From positions 317,429,344-317,493,343 of the forward strand of contig CM054060.1 of the NCBI GenBank assembly GCA_028641055.1: a DNA stretch of 64,000 bases. Reading direction: 5' to 3'. Position numbers and translations under genes: made by a program. The stretch is from Alopecurus myosuroides. Lineage: Eukaryota > Streptophyta > Magnoliopsida > Poales > Poaceae. Positions 12,672 through 24,475 of the stretch are shown piece after piece (the first letter of the stretch is position 1; the number at the start of each line of letters is the position of its first letter). The notes below the pieces were generated by a model. It was given only the letters and a program-made list of their open reading frames with translations. It made no database searches and was not told the origin of the DNA.

Positions 12672-15600
12672 TTGGTGTTTTCTTAAACTGCAGAGGGGTA
12701 GGCAAGAAAGGTTTTTCAATCAATTTGCTGGATATGATTAGAGAATTTGATTTTGACTTTATTGGTTTGCAAGAGACTATGAAATCTGTGGTGGGACCTG
12801 ATGTTTGGAGAAAGTTTGATCCAGAGGGGAATTTCATCTGGCATTGGTCTCCTTCTGTTGGTAGGTCTGGTGGTATTTTGTGTGGTGTCAATTCCTCTAG
12901 GTTTGACATCATCAATGCCACTACTGATAGATTCTTTGTTAAAGCTCATGTTCTTGATAAGAAATTAAACAAAGAGATGATTCTTATGGTAGTTTATGGG
13001 GCTGCACATGATTGTGATAAAACTGATTTTCTTGCTGCTTTTGCTGTTGTGTGTTCTCGATTGGTTTTACCTGCTTTGATTGGGGGGGATTTTAACATCC
13101 TCAGATTTTCCTTTGAGAAGAATAAACCTGGGGGGGTTACTAAGTTCTCTGATGTGTTTAATTCTGTTATTAGAGCTTACTCTCTTAGGGAAGTGGATAT
13201 TGCTGGTGGTTTATATACATGGTCTAATAATCAGAAATGTCCAACTCTTGAGAAACTTGACAGAGTGCTTATGAGTTCTGATTGGGAAAGTTTGTTTCCC
13301 CAAACTAGTGTGAGGAAAATTCCAAGAGCTGTCTCAGATCACAATCCTTTTGATTATGGATACTGGAGAGGTGGTAATTCCTAGAAAAAAGGAGTTTAGA
13401 TTTGAAAAATCTTGGCTGGTTCACCCTGATTTTGCTGCCAGGATTGATAGGGTGTGGGGAGCTCCTATTCCCTTTGTGGATAGTGTTTCTTCCATTCAGT
13501 TGAAAATCAGGAAAGTCAAGAATTGTCTCAAAGGCTGGGGTGCTAATATTAGGGGTGACTCAATCAGGTTGAGGAAGGACTTGTCTGGGGAGCTGGAAGC
13601 TCTAGAGCAGATGGAAGAGTTTGGAGTGCTATCTGCTGATCAATATGGAAGGAAAAGTTTTATTCAAAGTGAGTTAATGAAGTTGTATTCTGAGGAGGAA
13701 ATTTTTTGGCATGAAAGATCAAGTGCCAAATGGCTGCTGCAGGGGGATTCTAATTCTGCTTTTTTTCATAGGATAGCTAATAGGAGGAGAAGGAAGAATA
13801 TTATGTACTCCTTGAAAAATGGTGATGATTGTATACAGGGGACTGCATAAATTCTTGACCATGCTACTGAATATTACAGGGCATTGTTTGGTCCTGGGGA
13901 AGGAGGGTTGTTAAGATTTTCTCATCACATTTGGAGAGAGGAGGAGAGATTATCCCTGTTGAATAACTCTCTGTTGGACAAATATTTTTCTGAGGAGGAG
14001 GTGAAGATTGCCATTGATTCCATGGTTAAGAATAAGGCTCCAGGCCCAGATGGGATTCCTATTGAGTTCTTCCGGTCCTGCTGGAGCATTGTTAAGAAGG
14101 ATGTTATGAGATTGTTCAATGACTGGTTCATGGGGGACCTTGGTCTGTATAGACTTAACTTTGGTATGATCACCCTGCTTCAGAAAACCCCTGATGCTGA
14201 CTGTTTGCAAAAATACAGACCAATTTGTTTGTTGCAAGTTATCTATAAAATCATCACTAAGGTGGCCACCCTTAGAGTGGAGCCTTATATGGATAAACTT
14301 ATATCCAAGTGTTAGACTGCATTCATCAAGGGCAGGAACATTGTGGATGCGATCATGTCTCTGCATGAGATTATTCATGAATCAAAGAGGAAAAAACAGC
14401 AAGGAGTAGTCTTGAAGTTGGATTTTGAGAAAGCTTATGATAAGGTGGACTGGTCCTATAACCTCCACTGTGTCACCTTGAAAGGTTTTAGTCCCCTCTG
14501 GAGAAGGCTCATAGAGGAGATTGTGAGGGATGGTACTCTGTGTGTGAAAATCAATAACACTAGAGGGAAAGACTTTGGCAGCCATAGGGGGGTTAGGCAG
14601 GGGGATCCTTTCTCCCCTTTTCTTTTTAATTTGGCAGCTGAAGGGCTGGCAAAATTAATCCAGCAGGCTCAAGATAATGGCCATATTGTTGGGCTGGCCT
14701 CTCACTTGGTTGACAAAGGGGTTGCCATCTTCCAATATGCAGATGACACCCTTCTGATGGTTCAAGATGATGTGGAGCAGATCAGGCAGTTAAAACTTAT
14801 TTTATATCTGTTTGAGGCTATGTCAGGTGTTAAGATCAACTTCATGAAAAGTGAACTGTTTTTAGTGCTGGAGGATTCCATCAAAAGTGTTGAATATGCA
14901 GACATGTTGAATTGCCAGATTGGTCACTGGCCAATGTAGTATCTTGGTGTTCCAGTCAGTGGGTCCAAGGTGCTGGTGGCTGACATAAAACCCATTGTGG
15001 ACAAATTGGGAAAGAAGCTGGATGGTTGGGCTGGCAACAACTCATCCATTGGAGGGAGACTCACCCTCATTCAGTCATCTCTCAGCAGCATCCCCATTTA
15101 TCATATGTCCATGTACCTGTTACCTGATACTTGTTTAGAGGAGATGACAAAAATCATTAGAAGATTCTTTTTGGCAGGGCACTAACTCTAAGAAGAAATA
15201 CTATCTGGTCAGGTGGAATATTATCAATAAACCAAGGTCTAAAAGGGGGTTTGGGGATCACAAACCTGAAAGTGTTCAATTATAGTCTTCTCTGTAAGTG
15301 GTCGTGGAGACTGGAGATGGAAGGAGTGTGGCAGGAGCTTGTTAAGAAGAAATATGACATTTCGCATGGGATTTGGAGGATTGTTATGAAACAACAAGAC
15401 TCCCCTGTGTGGAAAAACTTGTTGAAGGTTAAAAAATGGTATTTGCAAGGTAGGATGATGATCATCAATGGAGGAGGTGAGACTGACTTTTGGCACGATC
15501 ATTGGTGTGGGAATCTTCCTCTCTGTGAAGCTTATCCTGGCCTGTTTGAGATTTGCTTGGACCAAGTGTGCACAGTCAAGGAGATGCATTCCAGGAATTG

Positions 15601-16363
15601 GCAGATGAGGTTTAGAAGGTGGCTTGATGTTGAGCTGCAAAATCAGGCTACCAAGCTAAAAAATCACCTGGTCACTGTTGCGTTGGGGGAGGGACCTGAT
15701 AGACCTAAATGGAAGCTTACCAAATCTGGCATGTTTTCGGTTAATTCCATTTATAAACAACTGTCTTCCTCTGCAGTGGACAGATCCTTTTCTCATCTAT
15801 GGAAAGCTAAGATTCCTTTAAAAATTAAAATCTGGTTGTGGTTGATTTGGCATGATTCTATTGCCACTAAAGATAACATGAAAAGAAGGAATTGGAAAGG
15901 GGATTTTTCCTGCAGCTTTTGTTTTACTCATGAGTCGATTCACCATTTGTTTTTCTTGTGTCCGGTGTCTACTTTCATGTGGGGGATTGTTTGTTCTGTT
16001 CTTGGGGCGCCTAACAGGCCCGCTAATTTCACTCAATATTTCTGGTGGATTGCGAACTTTTTTCCTCGCAAGACAAATCTTCATGTGGTTGGGATTGCTG
16101 CCTTTTGCTGGGCAATTTGGAAAACTAGGAATAGGGCTTGTTTTGAGAAGAGACTCATTTCTTCCCCTGTTGAACTAGTTTGTTACATGTGTGCTTTTCT
16201 TCGTTATTGGGCAGGGCTACAGAATGCTGAGGACAGGTCAACTGTGGAGGAGGGGGCTAGGATTATCCAGGAAGCAGCGCTGGCGCAACATGCTCGTACA
16301 CGTGCCCGTATGGAAAGCCATCAGGAGAAGGATGCTGAAGATGATGTTGATGTTGTGGGCTGA
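12668..16363 (+). pseudogene. LINE ORF2: AP endonuclease - reverse transcriptase - zf-RVT (broken)
   Basis: ORF2 nicks target DNA and copies element RNA at the nick. The N-terminal AP-type endonuclease shows GLQET, GGDFN and SDHNP. The reverse transcriptase has LDFEKAYDKVDW, RQGDPFSPFLFNL and the catalytic FQYADDTLLM (about 14738-14760). The C-terminus has the zf-RVT pattern (CSFCFTHESIHHLFFLCP, about 15912-15965). Lesions: an extra T at about 13345 shifts frame after SDHNP. In-frame stops lie at about 13848, 14313 and 14937, and two frame changes at about 15180 and 15250. At least two stops (before TAFIKGR and before YLGVP) look like CAG to TAG changes. ATG 12668 overlaps the ORF1 stop. Confidence 0.85.
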
Positions 16364-16690
16364 TCTACTCGCCTGGAAGAGTGCTTCGGTTTATCTTGTG
16401 GCTTTGCCACCTGCGTGTGGATGTGGGTTGTGACAAGTACCTTCGTATCTTGTTTTAAACTCTCTGGTTTGGCCCTGTCATGGCTGGTTATTTCTGTTAG
16501 GTCTCATTACTCGTAGCTGGGGGTTTAAGACTTCTTTCATCTTGCTTGGGGGCTCTCCTCCTCCTCTGTGGGGGGAGATGTCTGTTTCCAAGTCTTGATG
16601 GTTATTTTCTTTTTGCGTTGTTCTGTAAAACAAAGACTCTGTTCTGTTGTCTCACGATAATGGAACCCGGCTAGTGTCGTTTGTAAAAAA
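16364..16690 (+). other. LINE 3' UTR and A-tract
   Basis: Non-coding T/G-rich tail after the ORF2 stop. It ends 'cccggctagtgtcgtttgtaaaaaaaaa', as expected for target-primed reverse transcription. Confidence 0.6.
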
Positions 16691-17502
16691 AAATCTCTCA
16701 TGGATGCCTCTTGTGTGCAGGAAGTTGCTTTAGTTCATCAGATGGTGCTTCATTTTTTTCTCCATCAGGGGTGGTTTCATGTCGTCTGTTTCATAGGAGA
16801 GCTTTAGGTTTAGTTGTTGCATGCTTTGCCATTGTGGTCCTTGGTAGGGGTTCTGGTTCTCACTAGCCACTAATGTTTTGTTGTTGATTTGGCAGGACAT
16901 GTTGACAAGCTTTTTAAGCCTATTGCATATCTGGTCAATATTCGCTAGGTACCCAAAAGAATCTCCCATCTCCCCTCTTATTGGTGTATTGCAACTTGAT
17001 TTGTCCTTTTTTTTAATAGCCCAATATTTTTTTGTTGGGGACCTGCAGGCTACATACATGATCCTTCCTTTTGTTTTCTTCAACCATGCTTTTGTTCTAT
17101 CTAATATCATTTCCTGTAAGTAAACAATCACATGCTGACTGTAATATTCTAATTCTTCATGTAGTTACGTGGAACAACAGTACTGATGTCTTCCCACTAC
17201 CGCACATGATCGATTTCTAAGTAGTAGTATGATTATATGGTTCACAATTTATTGTAAAATGGAGTAGGAACTGGAGTTGATTTAGGATGGGTTAGTAAGT
17301 TGTATGCAGTTCGATACTTTGAGCTCTTTTTAGATAACCAATATAGTTTATTTGGCTTCAATGCAGCATAAGGAAATAGTTGGTTGATCACAAGAATCAA
17401 TAATCTCTCTCTAACCAGTAATTAACTTATTGCAAGAAGCTATGTATTCTGAACTCAGAAAAGAGATTGGAGTTACGATGGAGGCATGGGTGCTCCTCTG
17501 GC

Positions 17503-17730
17503 CTCTTATGGTGGTCGTCAGTTCAAGGGTAATATTAGCTATTGAAATATTTACGCTCGCCTGCACAATGTTTGTGTAGCAGGATTTGTAGGGAAATTTG
17601 GTACCTCTATAGTCTATACACAGGGCTCTTATGGCGGCTCTCAGTTTGGGGGTAGTATTAGCTATTGAAATTTTTACTGCGGCATGAACAAAGTTTGTGT
17701 AGAGGAGGATTTGTAGGGAATTTTGCACCT
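17503..17730 (+). repeat. Two-copy tandem duplication, about 123 bp period
   Basis: Copy 1 starts ctcttatggtggtcgtcag at 17503 and copy 2 starts ctcttatggcggctctcag at 17626. Both contain 'attagctattgaaat' and end near 'aggatttgtaggga'. The copies differ by many substitutions, so the duplication is old. Confidence 0.8.
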
Positions 17731-19236
17731 GAGTTATTTGATCTTGAAACTGCTATATGTTGAAGCCATCACATGCTTGAATTTGGGCTTATTTTACCCT
17801 CCAAATGATATAGAAGCCATCCCAGTTTCAGCTCAGATTTTTAGTCTGTGTATTTCATATAAACGCATCTGCATCTTCCTACAATAAGGAAAGATGGATT
17901 TGATTTTTAGTTGGAATGGTGGATTATATTGAATACTTTGTCTGATATTTTCTCTCTGAATCAGTTGTTTTCCTCTCGATGTATTCTTCCTTGATGTAGT
18001 AGTGATATTTAATATTTGAGTTGTGACCCCACTTTACTGTTCTATTGACAGTTTAGAGCTATAGGAAAGTCAGCCATGTCGTCGTTATATCCGCCGCTTG
18101 CCATCAGTGATGATGCCCAACTGCCCAAGCTACATGCAGGTTTTCGACAAACGGAATCCGTGATCCATCATTGGAATTGCTCACCTCACTCCCTCAAGTT
18201 ATAGTACATTATTAAACTTTTTTTACCATCATCACCCTCTTCATTTTATCAGGGAAATAGGTTCACGTGTCCAGTAGTCAACGGTAACACATCTCGCTGC
18301 ATCTTGACAGTAAAATCCAGCCCTGTGAGCTCATTCCCGCCTTAATTGTCATGTCCTTGCTGTAACTTCGTTGTTTCGATAATGTACAAATATCAGTTGT
18401 ATGGGCTAGCTTATACATGCTTATTGGCGTTGTTATATACACCAGTGTAAGTGAAAATCTTTTGATAAGCATGCTGTTGGTAGGCATTAAAGGTCAAAAT
18501 TTCTTGATATTATGGCCAAGCTTGGATATTGTACTTATATCGTTTGGTCACGTGCATGAGGATTCTGTTAATGGAGTTGTTGGGTCTCTTTTTCCCATGT
18601 GGTTGATATAATTGCTGAATTGTTCATGTTGTCTATATAGGTATGGAGAATTCAGATTAATAGTTATTTGGTTTAAGTGCATATATATAATGGGTAAATA
18701 TGTTTTTGGTTGTTTTATTGCAGTGATCCTGTTGTTTATGCAACTTCAATTAGTTGTGTTTCTGAGAAAATCTTATGTTGCTTTTCAGTGCAGGTTGACT
18801 TAAGGAAGGCACGCGATCACATATTTTTGCTTAATTATGCTCTGTGCCAAAAATTAAGATGAGTTTATTATTAATTTCACCAAGCACTTTTACTTATTCT
18901 TATCTTCCAGACTTATTTGAGGCCAGTTGCCGTTGAGGGATAGAATTCATTAAAGAGCTTGGTATCTTCTGCTTTCTTCCCTGCTTTTGCATGACTTGGT
19001 TTTCTGTTGATGTTTCTAGAAAGCTTTGTGCGCACGTCAATTTACATAAATTTCTGTCCCGTTTAATTTCTCTTCATGGTATAATTTTGCTCATACTAGA
19101 AAGTGAAATATATGAAAACAACTATGCATGTTAATTTGTTACTTCAATAAAGGAATATTGTGTTCTCTTATTTTTCTTGATTGGCATAGATAGAAAAAAT
19201 ATCAAAAGTGAGGTGTTTCGTCAAGTAATTTAAGCA

Positions 19237-19343
19237 GTGGCATGGTAATTCCATTATGCCCCACGCTTCGCCTCCTCATAGTGATAGTGGCATGGTGATT
19301 CCATCATGCCCCCAGTCCCATGCTTCGCCTCCTCATAGTGATA
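19237..19343 (+). repeat. Two-copy short tandem duplication (50/57 bp)
   Basis: gtggcatggtaattccat... at 19237 is repeated as gtggcatggtgattccat... at 19287. Both end 'cttcgcctcctcatagtgata'. The second copy has an extra few bases around 'cagtccca'. Confidence 0.85.
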
Positions 19344-21900
19344 AAAAAATATTTGCACGAATATGTTTCTTGATGGAGTGAACTTGTTTTATCAGTTAAA
19401 GGGAGGTCCGGATATTAGAGTAGGTTATTTTTTGATCCATTGAGACAGTACCGCATTTGTGATTATAAGAGAATGCTATGGTTTCAATTTAATTAGAAAA
19501 TCTCGTTTCCATTTCTGTGATACACCCATTGTGTTGGGAAACATTCTTACTCCCTTATGTTAGATAAAACTTGCCGCATATCTGTTCTGCGGGCTGTTTT
19601 TGTGTCCCACTCATGTAGTTATTCCTTAATGGTGTGTGGGAGGCGATACAGTCTATCAGGTAGCAATCCTCCTCTAAAAATAAATAGGTACATATCAGAG
19701 TTTGTTTTTTTGCTATGGCCTCTAAACTTCTAAAAAACACTATTTCTGTACTTTAGGTTGACCAAATTTCCCTTACGTAAATTATTTGACAAAATAATAA
19801 TTGAGCTGGGCTGCTCACTCAGAGGAGCAGCTCAGAGAAATTGTCGTTGGCATGGAGAACTCTGGCCACCGTGGCGCTATGGGCCGTGCGACCACTAGAT
19901 GATGATGCCGGAACTCTACTCCCGCATACATCTTGCACCTGTACAAGTGTTTGAACCCCATGTAATCCCCTTACCTCATTCAGCTCTCTTGATGCTTTTT
20001 AATTGCAACCCCATAGTCATATAATCATATTTGCTTACAAGTTTCAGAATTCGCTTCGCTTGATTTTCTATTTTATTTCTTGCAATTAAATTGACACAAG
20101 GAGAAGATTTCGTTATTTGTTTAGTTGCCACTTTGTCGAAATCCTATTGTTCACGGTGTTTATTTCAGAAGCCCTCTTTTGCAATTTGTTGTGCATGCCT
20201 ATCATTTCTATCTGCATTTGAATTATTGCTCTTGGCATGGGTCGAGATCTAAGGATCTTCAGGTTGCAGCGTTGCTGGTACCATTTTAGTTGGCATTTGC
20301 TTCAACTATTTTTCAGTATATGTTTAGGCGCTTCTGCTGCTTTTGTTTGTCCTACATATTACTATTCTAGAACCAATCATACAATAAGTAACTCGAGTGA
20401 ACAGAGTAAGCTGGATAGAAGAAACTGTTTGTGTTTACAAGCAACTAGTGTCAATACGCCATAAATCATCATTATTACCAAATAAACTATACTGGATTAT
20501 TTCTAGCAGTACTATATTGGCACACTTTTACTGCTTTGTTTACGTTTAGACAAATTCTGAAACAGTAGAGTCGCTGGTTATACTTCTATACAACGATTGT
20601 ACATCACAATTTCTTTTGTCGGAAAACAACAATATATTAGGGGTGTATTGGCAATACAGAACAAGAAAATTCAGTTAATCGTGTTGGCAATTATGTATTG
20701 CAGTTTAACAAAACAACAGCAAGAAACAGAACAAATAAATACCTACAATAGTGTTCATAATTTGTTTGTATATTGTCTGTGCAAATTTCAATTGCTACCT
20801 GAATGTCCATGTTCTGAAAATATGTATTGTTAAGTGGAAAGTTCAAATGTGATCAATTCTCCCAACAAAGAAATTCTTGTGCTACTAAAACTTTGTACTG
20901 TTGACTGAATGTATTTATTGAAAATCTGCAAAGTGTGTAGCGTGTTCAATTTTCTGCTACCGAAAATCTAAATTGTTAAATGAATGTCCATATTCAATAT
21001 TCAGCTATTGACAGCCTGTACTGTTAACTGAAATCTCTCCTCTGCTTAGACTGCAGTTATCTAACTGAGGAACTTGGATTATGAGTCGTTGCTACCAGCG
21101 GCAAGGACGCCCCATTTGTTGAGGGTTACGAGAGGGCTGTCAGAGGAAGCAGAATGGGGAGTCTGAGGGCGGCTGTCGGAGCATCGGTGGGATGGAGCGA
21201 GTCATCGGATGGAGGTTGAAGAAGCAGCTAGAGAAGCGGAGGGAACTGCATATGGCTTTTTTTATCATTAACAATGAAGAATGCAAACTAATTCATGGAC
21301 CATAATAATATTGGTATCTCTATATATTGTTGAATCACTTGTGCACGGGCTCAAAATAAAGACTGCCAGAAGACCATGACCGCTGATGCATGTTCCCACA
21401 GCAGTAGGAAACAACGAACTCATAAGGTGCTATCATACTTTCTGTTGAATCATGTATATAAATCCCATTAGCTTGAAATGGCTACTGTAAACTGATGTAC
21501 TTTCTTCGCAGTTCTTTTTACAGCCAATCCACTGCTGTTACTTCCAAATCTAATGGTATTTTTGACACTTCACCTACATCGTCTTCATCTCCCCAACCAT
21601 TCAAAAATTATGCTGCTAGTATTTATTATGTACCTACTATGTGTTGTTCATATATCAATGCGATTTCTTGCATTTCGGCTCGATTTAAGTGGCTTTATTC
21701 ACCCTTTTGTATGTAACTGTGTCATCTTTGTATTGAAACCAATGATATCAGTACTATGAACATTATCTCGATCTGTTTGGGCTACTACTTTTTTACGTGT
21801 AGGTCTGTAATTTTAGTTGTAAGACACTATCCATCTTATTTTATTAGCGTATACAGTACACAAGAATTACGGGCAAAATAATTTAGAAATAAAATGTGGC

Positions 21901-21928
21901 GCGCGGCAAGCCGCGCTTTCGAAACTAG
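21901..21928 (+). repeat. Helitron-type 3' terminus: hairpin plus CTAG
   Basis: The stem GCGCGGC / GCCGCGC (21901-21907 and 21910-21916, loop AA) is followed by tttcgaaa and CTAG at 21925-21928, with a T as next base. A GC-rich hairpin about 8-12 bases before a terminal CTRR, inserted 5' to a T, is the defining 3' end of Helitrons. The flanking sequence on the right is element A leader, which fits an insertion boundary. Confidence 0.65.
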
Positions 21929-22264
21929 TAAGAAACATTATAAGTAGAGCACAAGTTTCTAGCAATGATATATAATTTATTAATTTGTTCCCATAGGTGT
22001 TTCCCTTTTTGTGACATGCGGTGTTCCTTATAATATTTTTGTTGATCTTCCGTGAACCCATCTTGCCAATAAGATCTAGTTTCAAAGACTTCAAACATCG
22101 ATAGCAAGCATGATAAAGCAAAAATAACAACTAGAATAAGAACTATTTTTTTGTGTTTTTTGATATAGAGAATCAAACAAGGCAAAATAAAATAAACTAA
22201 GCAAAACAATAATAAAGTAAAGAGATTGGAAGTGAGAGACTACCCATGCAGAAATTCTCTTACT
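21929..22264 (-). other. Untranslated leader of element A
   Basis: AT-rich sequence running on the minus strand from the primer-binding site at 22281 down to the Helitron-like boundary. It has no convincing ORF. Confidence 0.5.
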
Positions 22265-22281
22265 CCCGGGCAACGGCGCCA
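22265..22281 (-). other. Primer-binding site of element A (tRNA-Asp type)
   Basis: cccgggcaacggcgcca matches the 3' end of plant tRNA-Asp, including the CCA, at nearly every base when read on the plus strand. The minus-strand element would therefore prime reverse transcription from that tRNA. It lies 10 bases inside the LTR end at 22292, the expected spacing. Confidence 0.8.
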
Positions 22282-22291
22282 GAAAATAACT

Positions 22292-23790
22292 TGATGGTGT
22301 AGGTCTTTCACTCGTTTGGAAACCCCAAGAGGAAGGTATGATGAGCACATCAGCAGTTTTTCCTCAGAAAGAAACCAAGGTCTAATCGACCAGTAGGAGG
22401 AAAGAGTAACTTCAGAAGGTTGATGCAGCTGAGATGGCAGGGCGCACTATCGGTTCAGCAGCAACGTGGAACCTACACAACACAATCAAATCACTTTGCC
22501 CCAACAAAGCAGTGAGGTTGTTAATCCCAACGGTTTTGCTGATAACAAATAGGTTAAATGTTATGTGTGGAAAACAATATGAGAACAGTATGAAAACAGT
22601 AGCAGCAGTGTGAAAACAGTGGAAGCAATGTGTATTATGAGTATGAGAAAATGTACCGGGGTCCACAGTTCACTAGTGGTGTCTCTCCATGAAAGATAAA
22701 TAACATGTTTGGTCAACAAATTACAGCTAGGCAATTGACAGAAATGAAGGCTGCACCGTAGTGCATATGCAAGACATAAAGATTACTATGTGATTCATGC
22801 GGGCATTACAACAAGATACATAGACCGTCATCCAACTGCATCTATGGCTAATAATCCACCCTCCTAATATCATCCGAACAAACGTTGGGTATTAAGCTGC
22901 AAGCAACGGATAATCGCATTAAGCAAAGTGTGTAATGTAAACAATGTAAACGAAGTAAACACCGTTGTTTTCTCCCTAATGGCAACAACACATCCTCCAT
23001 CCGTCACGTTTCTGTCACTCGAGCATAAATGCAAAGGAGGCATGAACCCACTATCGAGCATAAATACTCCCACTTGGAGTTACTAGCATCTACTTGGCCA
23101 AAGCATCTACTAATAACGGAGAGCAAGCAAGATCATAAATAACATATGCATGAAGATAACATGATAGATTGATAAGTAGAAGACATAGCATTCAAAGTTC
23201 ATCAGATCCCAGCAAACACAACATGTAGCATTACATAAAGATGATCTCGATCATGTGAGGCAGCTCACGAGATCTAAACATGAGGCATAAAGTGGAGAAG
23301 ACAACCATCTAGCTACTGCCATGGACTCGTAGTCCATGGATGAACTACTCACGCATCTCTTTGGAGGAGGGAATGGTGGTGTAGAACCCTCCGGTGATGA
23401 ATTTCCCTCCCGGCCCTCCCGATCTCGAGATGACGATGACAGCGGCCTCGGGGGTTTCTCGGGAAAAAGTGGTATATTTTTAGGGTTGATATGTCGGGGG
23501 GAATAAATAGGCGAAAGGGCGATGGCGGTGGGTGACCAAGGGGCCCACACCACCCCCAGGCGTGGCCAGCGAATTCTAAGCCTTTCGGGCTTCGAATTTT
23601 CCGATTCCGAGAATATTTCTAGAACAACTTTTTTGAAACTAAAAACAGCAGAAAACAGTGAACTGGCTCTTTGGCATCTTATCAATAGGTTAGTCCATAA
23701 AAATGACATAAAGTGTATAGAAAACATGTAGGAAATAACATGAAAACAACATGGAACATCAGAAATTAAGGATATGTTTATGATGTATCA
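22292..23790 (-). repeat. 5' LTR of element A
   Basis: On the minus strand it begins tgatacatcataaacatatc (at 23790) and ends acaccatca (22292), 1.5 kb. The same LTR family recurs at 23791-24232 (partial), 24476-26070 (+) and 26744-29269 (-). This family starts TGATACGTCTCCAACGTATC and is distinct from the Gypsy-1/2 LTRs. It lies directly upstream of its primer-binding site, so it is a 5' LTR. Confidence 0.85.
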
Positions 23791-24232
23791 ACGACGGCGG
23801 CTGCTCCAGAACTTTTCATCGATGGAGCCTCGGGTACTTAGGGTTCTTCCAAGGAAGGAAATATATAGGCGGAAGGGAGATTTTAGTGGGCGACCAGGGG
23901 GGCCCACACCACGTGGCCGTGTGGCCAAGGGGGCCGCGCCCCCTGATGGCGTGGCTGCCTCCCTAGCCCCCTTCGAGTCCCCATCGGACTCCGTGTACGT
24001 GACAAAAAATGGGGACTTCCACTTTTGTTTCGTCCAATTCTGAGAATATTTCTAGAACAAATTTTTTGAAATACAAAAACAGTTGAAAAGAGGAACTGGC
24101 ACAGTGGCATCTTGTCAATAGGTTAGTCCCATAAAATGCATAAAAATGCTATGAAGTGTATAGAAAACATGTAGCAATTGGCATAATATCAACAAGGAAC
24201 ATAAAAAATTATAGATACGTTGGAGACGTATC
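23791..24232 (-). repeat. LTR B, 5' fragment of the same family
   Basis: Reading down from 24232 the sequence starts tgatacgtctccaacgtatc and follows the LTR family for 442 bp, then stops where LTR A begins. Element A therefore probably inserted into an older LTR of its own family. The other half is not seen on the far side. Confidence 0.75.
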
Positions 24233-24475
24233 ACCCTACGGCGCCTTCGTCATTGCACAGGGATGCAGATGTTATCCTCATATGGGATGTTTCCTAGCAA
24301 ATGTGGGCTCCCCTGGAGGGAGCGAGGGTGAGTGGAGATCCTCTCTACAAGCAGCTTGGATCTCCATAAAGAAGTTCCCTTGTCAGGATGCCTCCCTGTC
24401 AGAAGGGCTCTCGGGCGGCCATACCTTGAGATGATTCGATGCGGACTGCTACCACGCTGAAATGGGCTGGGCCCG
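24233..24475. other. Unassigned spacer
   Basis: About 240 bp of mixed sequence between two LTRs. No ORF, repeat or motif that I can support. Confidence 0.5.

Larger units (their letters stand above)
8841..16690 (+). mobile_element. LINE (L1-type non-LTR retrotransposon), decayed
   Basis: A plant L1-like element with ORF1 (nucleic-acid-binding), ORF2 (endonuclease, reverse transcriptase, zinc-binding C-terminus), a short 3' UTR and an A-tract (ttgtaaaaaaaaa, ending about 16690). The 5' end is uncertain. I could not find a target-site duplication matching the sequence after the A-tract, so the left limit is placed where promoter-like sequence gives way to the GC-rich 5' region. The element carries several nonsense codons and frameshifts, so it is inactive. 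Confidence 0.8.
16691..21928 (+). mobile_element. Helitron-like block, right part, non-coding
   Basis: 5.2 kb of intron-like AT-rich DNA with small GC-rich islands (about 18060-18170, 19810-19950, 21060-21240) that could be pieces of captured exons. It ends in a Helitron-type 3' terminus. No Rep/helicase reading is visible, so if this is a Helitron it is non-autonomous. The 5' end (TC after A) could not be fixed. A candidate lies at 7798, where element A sequence stops, making the LINE a nested insertion. I found no open frame here that I trust. Confidence 0.45.
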
